A stretch of 64,000 nt of DNA from Paraconiothyrium sp. Pb-2020 (GCA_022419385.1 JAJUBI010000003.1:3348001-3412000), one strand, 5' to 3'. Positions 31,830-42,822 are shown, numbered from the stretch's first letter. Notes: a model not told the origin generated them from the letters alone. Translations and numbers: made by a program.

Positions 31830-33635
31830 ATGTCTTACTATGGTAAATCTTTCAAAGCTCCTCCGTCGAGGCCATCATCTCTGGCCACAACCAGAGCGAA
31901 CTCTATCGGCTACTTTGCCCCACGCACACCACAACAAAGCAGACCAACCACCCCAACACCACGAGCGGCTTCTATGTCTGTGGCTCCTACTCCTGTAACG
32001 AATATGTCACGGACGACTAGCAAAACCAACGAAGTGGCGGACACGTCCGAGGCTACTTCGTTCAACTCGGCGCAGTATAATGAGAAGGGCGAGTCTAAGA
32101 TCGGTCGAATCGTGGGCGGAAAATACGTCGATGAGGCAAATCAAGATATCGATGCAGATTGTGGGCCTATCAAAACAGTGGATATCGACATGCCGCTTAC
32201 CCTCACTGAGATTGTTGAACACGACGGCAAAGACTACATTGTCCTTACGTTCGCAACTGGCGATTCGCAAAACCCGTTCAATTGGAATCCATGGTATAAG
32301 CGGAGCATCAGTACAATGCTTAACCTGATGACATTGTTCATCGGACTGGCTACGACCGCGTACAGCTCGGGCATTAGCAGCATGTGCGCCGAGTTCGGGG
32401 TATCCACCATCCTCGGTCAGCTCGGCCTTTTCACTTTCAACATGGCGTGCGCTGTCACACCAATGATACTAGCCCCCCTTTGTGAGCTTGCAGGGCGCAA
32501 GGTTGTCTACGCCGGCGCATTCCTCTGCTTCTCGCTGATGTTCATTGGTTTGGCCTTAGCGAAGGACATCAGCACTATCATCGGACTGCGTCTGCTGCTT
32601 GGCTTGTTCGGCTGCGTTGGTACCATCTTGGTCGGCGGGACGTTTGACGACATGTATGAGCCACATAAGCGTGGACGACCGATGGCGATGTTTTCGTTCG
32701 TTGCGATATTCGGGACGGTCGCAGCACCAATCTATGCCGGTTTCATCGACCAAGCCATCGGATGGCGATGGATCGAAGGTATTCAAGGCCTGGCCAACGT
32801 GCCACTTCTGATCGCCGTCTTCCTCTTCTTCCCTGAGACGCGCGGAGGTGTGGCTTTACACAAACGTGCTAAAGAGCTTCGTAAGGCTACCAATGACGAG
32901 CGCTATGTTGCTGAGGACGACATCTATACACCTGATGTAAAGTCCATGCTTCGAGCTTCTTCTGTCAAGGCAGTACGCATGCTCGTCACCGAGCCTGTCG
33001 TTTTCGCGTTCGGATTGTGGATTGCTTTCTGCTGGGCCGTCGTTTTTCTCTTCCTGTCGGTAATCCCGATTACCTTCTCTGAGAAGCGCGGCTGGTCCGA
33101 AGGTGTCAGCGGACTTCCGTACATCTCACTCGCAGTTGGGACATTCTTGGGATGGGCCGCGCATCACCTTCAAATGCGCAAGTACGATCGCCTGCAGGCT
33201 GATCCCAATGTTCAGATCGTACCTGAATACCGCCTGTACGGCGCCATGTTCGGCGCCGTTTGGCTCCCAGTTGGCCTATTTATTTACTCCTTCACACAAT
33301 ACGGGTACTTGAGCTGGGTCGGCCCAGTGATCGGGCTTGCACCAATCGCGTTCGGTATCTTCTTCGTCTTCGAGAGCACCTATAGCTATACTGCAGACTG
33401 TTATGGCGAGAACTCTTCGTCGGCCATTGCGGGCCAGGGTCTTATGAGAAATACTCTCGGTGCAGTCACGCCGCTATTCGCCAATGCTTTCTTCCACAAT
33501 GTAGGCAGTCAGTACGCTGGACTTATCCTGGCGCTGTTTGGCACAGCGCTCAGCATGATACCTTTCGTCATGTTCAAGTTCGGACACAAGCTCAGGGCGA
33601 GAAGCAAACTGGCGCGAGAGTATAACGGGCATTAA
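31830..33635 (+). CDS. MFS drug:H+ antiporter (DHA1-type) transporter
   Basis: This is a 601-residue, intron-free major-facilitator transporter with about 12 membrane segments, in the plasma membrane. A Ser/Thr/Pro-rich cytosolic N-terminus of about 150 residues precedes the first helix (NPWYKRSISTMLNLMTLFIG). DHA1-like signatures are NPFNWNPWYKR before TM1, the loop-2 LCELAGRKVVY (the family's PxxDxxGRR/K position), and LRLLLGLFGCVGTILVGGTF. GRPMAMFSFVAIFGTVAAPI and AIGWRWIEGIQG follow, and the central loop carries FFPETRGGVAL. This architecture is typical of polyamine and multidrug exporters. It lies between the FAD oxidase and the CoA-transferase, so it could export their product. The frame is intact throughout. 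Confidence 0.92.
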   Translation: MSYYGKSFKAPPSRPSSLATTRANSIGYFAPRTPQQSRPTTPTPRAASMSVAPTPVTNMSRTTSKTNEVADTSEATSFNSAQYNEKGESKIGRIVGGKYVDEANQDIDADCGPIKTVDIDMPLTLTEIVEHDGKDYIVLTFATGDSQNPFNWNPWYKRSISTMLNLMTLFIGLATTAYSSGISSMCAEFGVSTILGQLGLFTFNMACAVTPMILAPLCELAGRKVVYAGAFLCFSLMFIGLALAKDISTIIGLRLLLGLFGCVGTILVGGTFDDMYEPHKRGRPMAMFSFVAIFGTVAAPIYAGFIDQAIGWRWIEGIQGLANVPLLIAVFLFFPETRGGVALHKRAKELRKATNDERYVAEDDIYTPDVKSMLRASSVKAVRMLVTEPVVFAFGLWIAFCWAVVFLFLSVIPITFSEKRGWSEGVSGLPYISLAVGTFLGWAAHHLQMRKYDRLQADPNVQIVPEYRLYGAMFGAVWLPVGLFIYSFTQYGYLSWVGPVIGLAPIAFGIFFVFESTYSYTADCYGENSSSAIAGQGLMRNTLGAVTPLFANAFFHNVGSQYAGLILALFGTALSMIPFVMFKFGHKLRARSKLAREYNGH

Positions 33636-34982
33636 GTAGGCCATATGGTACACTTAGCTGCTAATGATGATCTCATCTTTCTTCTAATAACGTCAAATGG
33701 CTCACCTGCTTGAACAGAAATTCATCACAATCTCTGCTTTTCAACCTTGGTCATTGTTCGACTTTCCAATATCGCAACAGGCACTCGACAACGACACCCT
33801 AGCCATTGACCCATCCTATCTGCAAATGAAACCAATTTTGAACACCCACTGACCCCATCCCCCCCAGCCCCATAGATGACGGAATGCACTGCTCAAGATA
33901 CTCGGCAACTCGACACTCAGGCATCGTCCCAGCTTGGGCCAAATTTCTCTTCACCCTCAATGACGATAAAGAGGGAATACAGACAGCCCCAGGACTATGC
34001 GTTTGAGCGGAGAGGATGGACGGTATGATTAACCTAATGTTCGCGTCGGCAGCCTTATCACCGGAGCGCGCAAGCACAACACCGCCGATGCGAGCGAGCA
34101 TTGTAGGACCGTAAGTTGAGAGTGGAATTGGGCAAGTAGTATATTAGGATGCGCGTTTCGCCGACTCTTCGAGCATCGGGGGCGGCGTGGTTAGTATCCT
34201 TTTGTGCTGCTCGCTGTACCGCTCCTGGAAGGTTCGAGGACATTATGGAAATTTTCAAATACGATTGTGCAAATCAATCTCAGCTAATCAGTCACCTGTG
34301 ACGAAGCTTAAGCCGCCTAATTCGGCCTGATACCTCAGCTGGCGAGGAGTTTAGGATGCTACACTTCGCGTGATGGACTAGATTTGGTAACGCGCCTTTG
34401 TAGCCAGAAACCAGTGGCAATACTTTCTACGTACAGAACACGTGCCACGTTATGAGGTCTATCTCGTGTTGTAGACTGATAGGGCTATCCACAATCACTG
34501 TTCTTGTACTATTGTGAATCCAGTAAAGTGAACCAAGATGTGGAGTCAAATGTGGGGACATGCAATGATTTTGCGTTGTTTCTGATCACGCGTGATCGGT
34601 CGATTGATCACAATACAAATCGAACGGCTTTCACTAAATTCATTTTCTGTTTGCTATTCCCCCCGTCGAAGTGTTGTTCAGTGCCGTACCGCAATACTCC
34701 ACTTAGTGCGGGGACAACAGCGTACTAACTCGGCCCGTCCCGGCAATTGAAACTCGCAAGTAGAGACTCGTAGAGCGGCTCGAATATTGTAGCATACGTC
34801 TTCACCTGAGGCAGGAACACAAAGGTTTCGAGCGGGTAAGCTTCGCATGCTTCAAGAGACCAAGAACTCTTGTGGGCAGTACCAAGTCACTCGTGCCTCG
34901 AACGCGGGAGCGACTACGCCTCACCCGAAACAAAGAAATAAACTGCGACAAAGTTGCTCAGGCTATCGTATTCCCTCTCAAA
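33636..34982. other. Intergenic region with one unassigned minus-strand open frame
   Basis: A 100-residue open frame at 33799-34101 (minus) ends VQNWFHLQIGWVNG. It has a balanced composition but matches nothing I recognise, and it is not called as a gene. The segment 34872-34982 is in frame with the CoA-transferase but is more likely leader than coding. Confidence 0.4.
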
Positions 34983-36782
34983 ATGGCGACAAACGGAGTG
35001 AGTGAGCACTCAGAGGATGCGGCAACCTACTCCATTCCACGCGAAACGAAGAAGGTATTGAGAGAAGGCATCCTGAACAATTCTCTCATTGCACCATCGC
35101 TCCCCCGAGAGATCGAAGAATGCGCGCAAAAGGTCGAATTCGTAGGCAACGACAAGCCCAGCATTCCCATAAACTGGCGCTTTGCGGAGAGCATCGCATC
35201 GCTCAAAGGCCTAGAAGCAGCCATGATCAACGTGCTCTTGAAACGCAAGTACGGCCTAGAACCGCAAAGAGCTGTCATTGACACCGACCACGCCCAACTA
35301 TTCATCATGTCCATTCTCCTCTGGACAATCGACCCCAAAGGGAAAGCTGTTAGCTTCTCGTCTATCTACACTCCGGAGGGTAAAGCCGAATTCGATAAAT
35401 GCTTCAAGGACTGCGATCTTTTCGAGGGCGGGACCAGCCAGTACAGAAACTCGGCAACAAATATCTATCGCTGTAAAGATGGTCGCTATTTCCACATTCA
35501 TGGTAGTATGAACTCTGCTCCTACGCAAGATAGCCTCAGCCTTCCGCACTCTAATCCAGAAATCAAGACAGCGGAAGAGTCGTGGAAGCCGTATGAAGAA
35601 AAGGTCGCCCAGCTTGGTTCAGAAGAGCTGCAGAAGCTCGCAAGCGACGTGTACATGCAGGCTGGTACAATTTGTTGGACGATTGACGAGTACAAGAACA
35701 GTGAGCATGGAAAGGCAAATGCGCACGTGGGCCTGTACGAGGTACATCCCGCGAAGAACGAGAAGCAACCGCCATGTTGGTGGCCAGCTGTTCCGGAGAC
35801 ATCCGCTCAGCGGCCTCTTGCTGGACTCAAGGTCGTCGACTTGACCAGGGTCATTGCTGCACCTGCTGTTACTCGCGGCCTGGCCGAGTTGGGAGCGAGC
35901 GTGATGAGGGTCACCGCTTCCCACATTACAGACATGTCGGTGTTGCACTGCGACCTCAATTGGGGCAAATGGAACTCTCATCTGGATTTTCGGGAGGAAT
36001 CAGACCGTGAGAGGCTTCGTGCGCTCGTACGCGAAGCCGATGTCGTCGTGCAAGGCTATAGACCTGGTGTGCTCGACAAATACGGTTTCTCGCTTGACGG
36101 TCTACTGAATTTAACCCAAGACCGTAAGCGTGGCTTGATTGTGGTCCGAGAAAACTGCTACGGTTGGAATGGTCCATGGTCCTACCGCAGTGGCTGGCAG
36201 CAGATCTCGGACGCTAACGTGGGTGTGTCAATGGAGTTCGGTCGAGCAATGGGGAACGATGAGCCGGTCACGCCAGTCTTTCCCAACTCAGATTTCTGTA
36301 CTGGCACCGCTGGAGTGATCGCCGTTCTAGATGCCATCCTTAGACGCGCCGCCGAAGGCGGCTCTTACAAAGTCGATGTAAGTCCACTGTCGATCTTGAG
36401 ATAGCATGCGCTGACTTTTCAGATTGCTTTGAATTACTACTCGCAATGGCTCGTCAACAGCGTTGGCATGTACCCAAAAGCCGTCTGGGAGGATGTCTGG
36501 GCCCGCAACGGCAAGGAAGTCTTCCGTCACTACCATAACATGCCTTACACGTTAGGGCGTCTTCTTGCGATGCTCAAGCAGAATGCCGGTCCGGTCATCT
36601 TCAACCCAGAATTCTTTGAGATGAGGCACTCTGGCGCAATTGGAAAGAATGTATCGACTCCGAAACCGATCATCCAGTTTCCCGACGGAAAGGTGCAGCT
36701 GAAGTTCAATGTCGGGACAAGAGGGAACGGGGTCGATCAAGCGAAGTGGCCAGAGGATTTGATGACGGAGGTGGTTGCGTGA
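34983..36782 (+). CDS. Class III CoA-transferase (CaiB/BaiF family)
   Basis: The protein has 584 residues. Exon 1 is 34983-36377 and exon 2 is 36423-36782, with a 45 bp intron (GTAAGT donor, CTGAC branch, TTTCAG). Class III CoA-transferases move CoA between carboxylic acids; relatives include alpha-methylacyl-CoA racemase and formyl-CoA transferase. The N-terminal half has NWRFAESIASLKGLEAAMIN, IYRCKDGRYFHIHGSMN and the fungal two-domain layout. The second half has the family hallmark LAGLKVVDLTRVIAAPAVTR, then LAELGASVMRV, ADVVVQGYRPGVLDKYGFSL and ENCYGWNGPWSYRSGWQQIS. I chose MATNGVSEHSEDAATYS at 34983 as the start; an in-frame ATG at 34872 would add 37 basic residues that look like leader. 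The substrate is unknown. Confidence 0.88.
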
Positions 36783-37325
36783 TAGGTTACGTGAAAATGG
36801 CTGCCCAGGTGATGTGCCTAGGAGATACACTTTATTTATGTCTTGGCCTACGTATTACCCTCCAATGTCTTTGGAAGTGTCAAGTGCTGTCTGGGTGCTT
36901 TGGACGAGGAAGGGGTGTCGTTTGTTACAGCTCCTTTGAGATACGAAGTACGAGGGAATTTTATATCCGCTCCGCTTGGTCAACGCGCGCTAAATTGCTA
37001 CACGCCAACACGGCCGCGGGCTTCACGTCTTCACGTGCTCTAATTCCGTATCCCGTATCCCGCACTACACCGAACTCCTAAGGCTAGTTAGGCAGCAAAG
37101 CACCACCTACCTGTGCGACAATCATCGCGATATGGAAGCTAGGCCATACACCTCATCAGTGTGGCATAGCGCGATCAGCCCAACTTCCTCATACGGGATT
37201 TACATGAGTCAAAGAATGAGTCAGAATCAATTCTTAATCAATCGACATAAAATTTGGGGTCATTCTCGACATATATTCGACTACCATTAACAACGAGGCC
37301 ATCAAGAAACCAATCTTATAACAAA
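36783..37325. other. Intergenic region
   Basis: 543 bp, A/T-rich towards the next start codon. No gene was seen. In-frame sequence from 37254 to 37325 is more likely leader of the GNAT gene. Confidence 0.5.
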
Positions 37326-38072
37326 ATGAGCCCTATAACAAAAGAAGTCATCGAGACGGAGCGTCTCCGCCTGATCCGCATATTAGACACCTCTCTCACT
37401 GGCGATCACCTGAAATGGTTCCATGCGAACTGGGTCGATCCAGTAGCGACAAGTTGGAGGTACACTTTGCCCCTCCCTCATGCAGCCCAAGCTGACGTCC
37501 GAAGCCTCCATGGCAAATGCAAGACCCTCGAGGAATCCCAAGCCTGGTTCACCGAACATCTTGAAAGATATGACACTATAACGTACATCGTGTTCTCTCG
37601 CTTCAACGCCGAAGGCGAAGAGCTGGAATATCCCGGTGAGGTACTGGGCAACGTCGGCCTCCGCACACAAGCCAAAGGCACCGAACTTCCTCCATTCCCT
37701 CGCGACACGGCAGCACCAACATCAGACCAGACGCCCACCGATCCCTCAACGCCCCCTCTCTCCTCACTAGACATTCACAAGCCGTTCAACCTCCGGTCAC
37801 TAGGGTACTCATTTCTGCAGATCGCGTGGGGAAAAGGGTATGCCACCGAAGCCGGACGCGCGGTCATAGATGCGTATCGGGAAGGGACTAAAGAGGCGAG
37901 GGAGAAGGGGGAGGTGTACTACGTGGAAGCTATTTGGTCACCGGAGAATGTGGCGAGTGGGAAGGTCTTGGGAAAGTTGGGGTTCCGGACGATTGGGTAC
38001 AAGGAGGAGGAAAGGGTGTGGTTGGCGGGGGATTGGAGGTATGGGTATAACGTTAGTGGGCTGTACGTTTGA
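37326..38072 (+). CDS. GNAT-family N-acetyltransferase
   Basis: This is a 248-residue intron-free acetyltransferase of the RimJ/RimL-like group. Signatures are the N-terminal TERLRLIRI strand, the GNVGLR strand, the acetyl-CoA-binding IAWGKGYATEAGRAVIDAY (motif A) and the C-terminal NVASGKVLGKLGFRTIGYKE. A Pro/Thr/Ser-rich insertion (PRDTAAPTSDQTPTDPST) interrupts the fold at about residues 130-160. The start MSPITKEVIETERL at 37326 is chosen because it begins the conserved fold; an upstream in-frame ATG at 37254 would add 24 unconserved residues. The substrate is unknown. Confidence 0.88.
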   Translation: MSPITKEVIETERLRLIRILDTSLTGDHLKWFHANWVDPVATSWRYTLPLPHAAQADVRSLHGKCKTLEESQAWFTEHLERYDTITYIVFSRFNAEGEELEYPGEVLGNVGLRTQAKGTELPPFPRDTAAPTSDQTPTDPSTPPLSSLDIHKPFNLRSLGYSFLQIAWGKGYATEAGRAVIDAYREGTKEAREKGEVYYVEAIWSPENVASGKVLGKLGFRTIGYKEEERVWLAGDWRYGYNVSGLYV

Positions 38073-38254
38073 TGCAGCGTGGGGAAAGGAGAAACAGTAA
38101 GCAGGATATTGTGGCCTCGACGATACGCCGAATCCGTTTGGTCGTTCCACCATTTGGCATTCGGTGGCTGGAGGAAGAGATGAAACCTGTTACGTATGTT
38201 ATGTCCTACCCACTGACGGGTACTCTACTATATCTGGGGTATCCTCCACGCCAT

Positions 38255-39465
38255 TTATTCAAGTATCCTGCTCTCTCCATTACCTACATCTTCAAAGTGC
38301 ACGTCGTCAAACTCATCGCCGTCTCTGCCTTCCGTCTCATTATCAACCACGGCTTTTGCCTCCTTCAGCGCTTCTTCAAGCGTCCAAACCTTGCGTCTCA
38401 GAAACCACGACACCAAGCCGCCGCCCTTCTTCACTTCGTCGTGGGTTCCCACCCAGTATTTGGCGCGCAGTACACGTTGCGCAAGCACGCCATTCTTGGC
38501 ACCAAGGTTTAACTGCTGCGCCGCCGATATCGAGACATCGTGTAGACCATGGAGGAATGCAAGTGTGTGTAAGGGCGGGTCTGCATTCGCGATTGGCTCA
38601 AGCGATTTGTATGGAATTCCGTGCGGAGTATAGATGACACATTCAGCTGCGTCTGAGTCGGCTGAGGAGGATTCTTCTTCGCCATATATAGAGAGTGATG
38701 CACGCTTCTTTGGCGTCGCGGGGGAGAAAGCATGCGATGCGAAGGTTATGAGGAGCGCGGAATGGTAGTAGAGCGCGTCGCCCGAGGCTGTGAGTCGCGA
38801 TATGCTGAGCCATGAGGGTAATGGGAGCAAAGAGTAGTCGCGCCAGTCGGGGTCCTCGGATGTAAACGTGGGAGTCGTGACGACGGTGCGGAAATGATTG
38901 AAGCCTGAGACGAGCTTCGCCGCTTGCTGCACCTACAGTGTTAGCTAACCCTGTTGATAATATTGGAGAATGTCAGACGCACCTCTGTCGCGAACACAGG
39001 CACATCCGGGTGCACCTCCAGTAAGGTATCCTTGTGGCAGTGATCCGTAAACTCATGGCTGATTGCGACAGCGTCAATGAAGGTTTCCACACCCGGCGCA
39101 ACCCCGAGATTACTTGTCCTCATCTTCCTTCCTAGCCGTAATCCCCCTGCCATTATCTCAATCTGCCGCGCCACCTCTTCCACCTCGGCTATCGTCTTCA
39201 CAGCGCTCTCTGTTGCATGCCATTGCTGCGAAAACCACCGCGCAACATCCGACTGCCCACCCTGCAGCCACGGATCAATCAGGATGTTGTAATATATGCG
39301 ACTACCGTGCTTCACTGCGGAGGCGGGTCGCGGAATTTGAAGCAGCCAGGACGTGTCGGCGTTTAGATGGTGCAGGATGGGCCGCCGCGATGCGAGGTTG
39401 CGGACCATCGCATCGCGAATTTCGAGGTGCAGTTGCGCCGATGGCGCATCGTCGTGCGCATCCAT
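38255..39465 (-). CDS. Metallo-beta-lactamase-fold protein with an atypical metal motif
   Basis: The protein has 386 residues. Minus-strand exons are 39465-38983 and 38932-38255, with a 50 bp intron (GTGCGT donor). The N-terminus has LNADTSWLLQIPRP and IYYNILIDPWLQGGQSD, typical of fungal MBL-fold hydrolases. The metal motif region reads AISHEFTDHCHKDTLLEV: it keeps the first His, the Asp-His pair and a following His, but has Phe where the HxHxDH motif has its second His. Downstream are LVSGFNHFRTVV and YYHSALLITF, then PHGIPYKSL and a basic region. The C-terminus is acidic. The loss of a metal ligand suggests altered or absent hydrolase activity, although this may be normal for the fungal subfamily. 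The start has a good context (ACCATGG). Confidence 0.83.
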
Positions 39466-39756
39466 GGTAAAATGTCACGGAGGCATCGCGTAGGGAGGCG
39501 TAGAGGGAGTGTGACGCGTGCATGTAGGTGGTCGGAGGTTCAGATGCGCTAGTGCGTGAACTGAATACATGACGCACGGATGGATGGGGCAGATGCGAAC
39601 GCTTCGTCTTTACATCGACATCAGCGATGTCTTCGGTCTCTGCATAATGCTGGGTCGTTTCATTGTACGCTATAATCCATCTCTTGTATTCTTCTATTCT
39701 GGGCTTTGACATACTTTCTACTTCACACATTATATATCATACCTGCGCGTATGAAC

Positions 39757-40201
39757 TCAGTAGCACGCCCAAGACGACGCTTTCTTATCAAACCCGACAT
39801 CCGTCATGTTCACATCCCCGGGGCAGCACAGATCGCCCTTGTACTTCTCGACGTACGCGTGCGTGCCGTTGCACCCTGCATCTCTACACTTCATCAATAT
39901 CCGTTCAACTTCCATCCTATGCTGGTGTACTTACTCGTAAAGGTAACAGCCATTCGCAAGTCCAGTAGATACGTAAGCCCATGATATTTTTTTGTTTAGC
40001 CCGGGCTCTGTAAGTTCGTGGCCTAGAGGCTGTAAGCCGACAAGCCGCGAAGCGGTCACGGGAGAACGTACAAACCCAACGATCAGTGACCCATGATTTC
40101 TGAATACCCTTGTTTCCGGGCTCAGTTGACACCATGAAGACAAGGCTACCTTGAGTTGTAGCTGCTAGGACGGCGATGGCGGAAGCGACGGTATACTTCA
40201 T
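39757..40201 (-). CDS. Small secreted Cys-rich protein, crystallin-like pattern
   Basis: This gene of about 130 residues had to be assembled from two frames and a hidden exon. Exon 1 is 40201-39935 and exon 2 is 39883-39757, joined by a 51 bp intron (GTAAGT donor, GTGTAG acceptor). MKYTVASAIAVLAATTQG is a signal peptide. Residues resembling one beta/gamma-crystallin-like motif follow (STEPGNKGIQKSWVTD), then a second block (SWAYVSTGLANGCYLYEDAG). Exon 2 reads CNGTHAYVEKYKGDLCCPGD, then VGFDKKASSWACY and a stop. A frame change is needed between WVTD and PVTASRLVG, around 40065-40085 (two bases missing or one extra), like the small indels elsewhere here. A TATA box sits upstream. It could be a cell-wall, antimicrobial or host-interaction protein; only secretion and Cys content are directly supported. 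Confidence 0.62.
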
Positions 40202-40998
40202 CTTGAACGAGTGTATTTGGTGCAAAACGAGAAGTATCAGCTGAACGTTGCTACCCTCAGGCTCCTCAGCGCATCCTTTATACACTGGAATGTTGCTGGC
40301 ACTAATGAGCTATGGTCGCCAACCAGCTTTCTGCATCTCGAGCTGAAGGGTGTTTCACAAATCCACAGGCTAACTTATCCTTGGCCAATATTTTGACCCA
40401 AGAGGTTGTCTGTGTTCAGTGTGCCGGGTGGCCGTGTCAGCGACCTCGTATACCCTGACCAATATAAAAGCGACCCTCGAGTCATGGTTACGCAGGTGGG
40501 AAGTGGCAAGCTCACACTGTGCTCACACTGTAGGCTAGGCGAGCTAGGCCCACGTCTGCCAATAGACCTTTGTGGAATTCCACACTAGAGCGCAAAAACA
40601 AGATCAATGAATGCAGTAATATATGGAGGCTAAATTTGGAAGCTTACTGCAGCTCTGTTATAATCCCATAACGATGTTGTTGGGAGAGTGTCGATAAACG
40701 AGCGCAAACGTAGACTCTGACTTGAACCGATGCGACATGGAAGGGGAAAAAGGCTACGCGCTAAGCGATCAATGACGCACCACACCAGTGAATGTAGGCA
40801 CGTGGCGGGGTACAAGCACAGCCACAAATCTAAACGCTCAACACGTCCATGAAAGATAAATCGCCTTGCTCCATTGTTATCCATCGTGTTGAAGGTGACC
40901 TTTACCTTGAATTCTCTCAGCTAGCTTTTACACCGTTCGTGTAGCCCCCCGAACAGAGCCGCCAGAGTCAAATATCTATCAACTCAGTTTGCATCATC
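40202..40998. other. Divergent intergenic region
   Basis: It contains the TATA box noted for the minus-strand gene and a plus-strand ACCAATATAAAAG (TATAAA at 40463-40468), 530 bp before the next plus-strand start. That motif could serve a long leader or nothing at all. No gene was seen. Confidence 0.45.
40277..40282 (-). promoter_or_regulatory. TATA box of the small secreted protein gene
   Basis: TATAAA on the minus strand, in the context GTGTATAAAGG, lies 76-81 bp upstream of the start codon at 40201. Motif and spacing only. Confidence 0.5.
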
Positions 40999-42192
40999 AT
41001 GTTTCAGAAGTTCAAAGACAAACTCAAGGGCGACGATCACACCGAGCCGCAGCACAAACAGGAGAAGCATCAGCAAGATTCCTCGTACCAACAGTCAACT
41101 CTTCATTCTAATAATCCCTTCCACCCTAATAACTATAGTTCACTCCAACAACAGCAACAACAGCAGATCGGGAGTCACAACATCACCCCAATCGAAAAAT
41201 ACCAGCCCCCTCCAGGACCTCCTCCAAGCCATGCTGGCGCAAGCTCAAGCTCAGGATACGGGCCGCCTCCAGGCCCACCACCCTCCAAGGATATGCCACA
41301 GCAGCCTCCGCCCAGCTGGGAGCCTCCGCCATACCACGACTGGACGGTAATTCCAGACACAGCTCTACTACCTCCTCCGCCATCCATCGGCTATGAGACA
41401 TCGCCTACAGCCAACGCTACAGAGGAAGATGGCGAGCGCGCAGACCACTGGTGCAAAGCGAACCCACTCTGGCCACCGCAAAGCCTCACACCCCCAACGC
41501 ACACTGCAATCCAGAATGGCCAGCTCGCCCTCCTCAAGCCTCCTACCTACTCCGGCGATATCTCCCCCATGCAGCAAGCCGGCCACTGGAGATGCCGCAC
41601 ACACCGACAATGCCGCGACTCCGCCCTCTTAACCAATCTCCCGATGTACTCCGTCTCTTGGGACTCACCCCTAAACACCCGCTATCCGAAGACAATCTAC
41701 TTCGAGCTCAAAGTCCTCAGCATCGGACATGGAGGATACTCCCTTTCAGAAGCCGACGCCGGCATCGCAATCGGGTTCATCGCGCCTCCGTACCCGACAT
41801 TCCGCCTTCCAGGCTGGCAGCGCGGAAGTCTAGGCGTGCATGGCGACGACGGACGCAAGTACGTGAACGACACGTACGGCGGCGTGGACTTCACAACTGC
41901 GTTTCAACCTGGCGAGACGGTCGGCATTGGCATGACGTTTTCGCTGCCCAGTGAGCCGCCTAGCTATGAGCAGAGTCAGATGGGGAAGGTCATGGACATC
42001 GAAGTGTTTTTCACGCGGAACGGGCAAAGGGAAAAGATGTGGGATGGCAATGAGGAGCTGGATGAGAGGAGTGAGGGGGGCACGATGGGGCTGAGGGGTG
42101 AATGTGACTTGTTCCCTGCGGTGGGGGTGTTTGGGGGTGTGGAATTCGAAGTTTTCTTTCATCCTAGTCAGTGGTTGTACAGGCCATTCTAG
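40999..42192 (+). CDS. SPRY-domain protein with Gln/Pro-rich N-terminus
   Basis: The protein has 397 residues and no introns. The first 45 residues are charged (MFQKFKDKLKGDDHTEPQHK), then come a poly-Gln run (about residues 50-56, CAA/CAG mixed) and Pro-rich repeats (YQPPPGPPPSHAG, YGPPPGPPPSKD, PPPSWEPPPYHDW). From about residue 195 a SPRY domain follows: YFELKVLSIG, SEADAGIAIGFIAPPYPTFR, LPGWQRGSLGVHGDDGRKYV, GETVGIGMTF, VFFTRNGQREKMW and LFPAVGVFGGVEFEVFF. Architecture and motifs resemble Ssh4/Ear1- and RanBP9-type SPRY proteins, but no transmembrane segment is visible, so this is not a direct Ssh4 equivalent. The likely role is protein-protein interaction. Confidence 0.83.
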   Translation: MFQKFKDKLKGDDHTEPQHKQEKHQQDSSYQQSTLHSNNPFHPNNYSSLQQQQQQQIGSHNITPIEKYQPPPGPPPSHAGASSSSGYGPPPGPPPSKDMPQQPPPSWEPPPYHDWTVIPDTALLPPPPSIGYETSPTANATEEDGERADHWCKANPLWPPQSLTPPTHTAIQNGQLALLKPPTYSGDISPMQQAGHWRCRTHRQCRDSALLTNLPMYSVSWDSPLNTRYPKTIYFELKVLSIGHGGYSLSEADAGIAIGFIAPPYPTFRLPGWQRGSLGVHGDDGRKYVNDTYGGVDFTTAFQPGETVGIGMTFSLPSEPPSYEQSQMGKVMDIEVFFTRNGQREKMWDGNEELDERSEGGTMGLRGECDLFPAVGVFGGVEFEVFFHPSQWLYRPF

Positions 42193-42822
42193 AGGGTATG
42201 ATGGGGTGGATTTATAGATGACCTCGAGATGGGGTCTGTGGCGTGAGTATACCTCAGGATCCTATTAGGCGGTCCTACAGAGTCTCGCTGTCTCGATATA
42301 TGCAGTTCCTCAGACCGTGCAAGCTCACAATTCTCTCAGCGCTTAGCCAGCATGCATTACGTTCGACGCATTTGAGCGAAGATACAGCATGAGACGGCCT
42401 TCGTGAGTTTATTCAACGCTACAGTAAAAGCGACCGCCCGATTAAAACGTAGAGTCACAGTATGGGGAGTTGGACGCTCTATTGAGCACTAAAGTTGAGA
42501 TGGGCCTTGTATTTACACCTGTTAGTGTTACGCTTTTCTAAGATAAACGCATGTCAGAGCGTCCAAACAATTCAATAGAGCGGCTCTGAGGGTTGATTGA
42601 TCCCAGTTCCGATTTCTCGAGAAGTCGAGCGTCATAGCTTTGTGCAGCAAGCTGCCAAGCTGCAACATAAAGTACAAAGTCAACCACATGCAGGAATATG
42701 GCCATAGCTCAGTACGTTCTTGCCTGTAGCCCATCACCCGAGTACCTAGGTATACAAACCTTCACGCCCCACCTTCTCTGCTCAGCGTAGTTCCCCGTCC
42801 CAACACCCCTTACTTCAATGCG
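42193..42822. other. Intergenic region
   Basis: 630 bp. No gene was seen. The last 80 bases are C-rich leader, with an ATG at 42818 just before the MYND start codon. Confidence 0.5.

Noticed and set aside
33799..34101. 100-codon minus-strand open frame ending NWFHLQIGWVNG
   Set aside because: Composition is plausible, but there is no recognised family, splice partner or promoter; kept only as a note.
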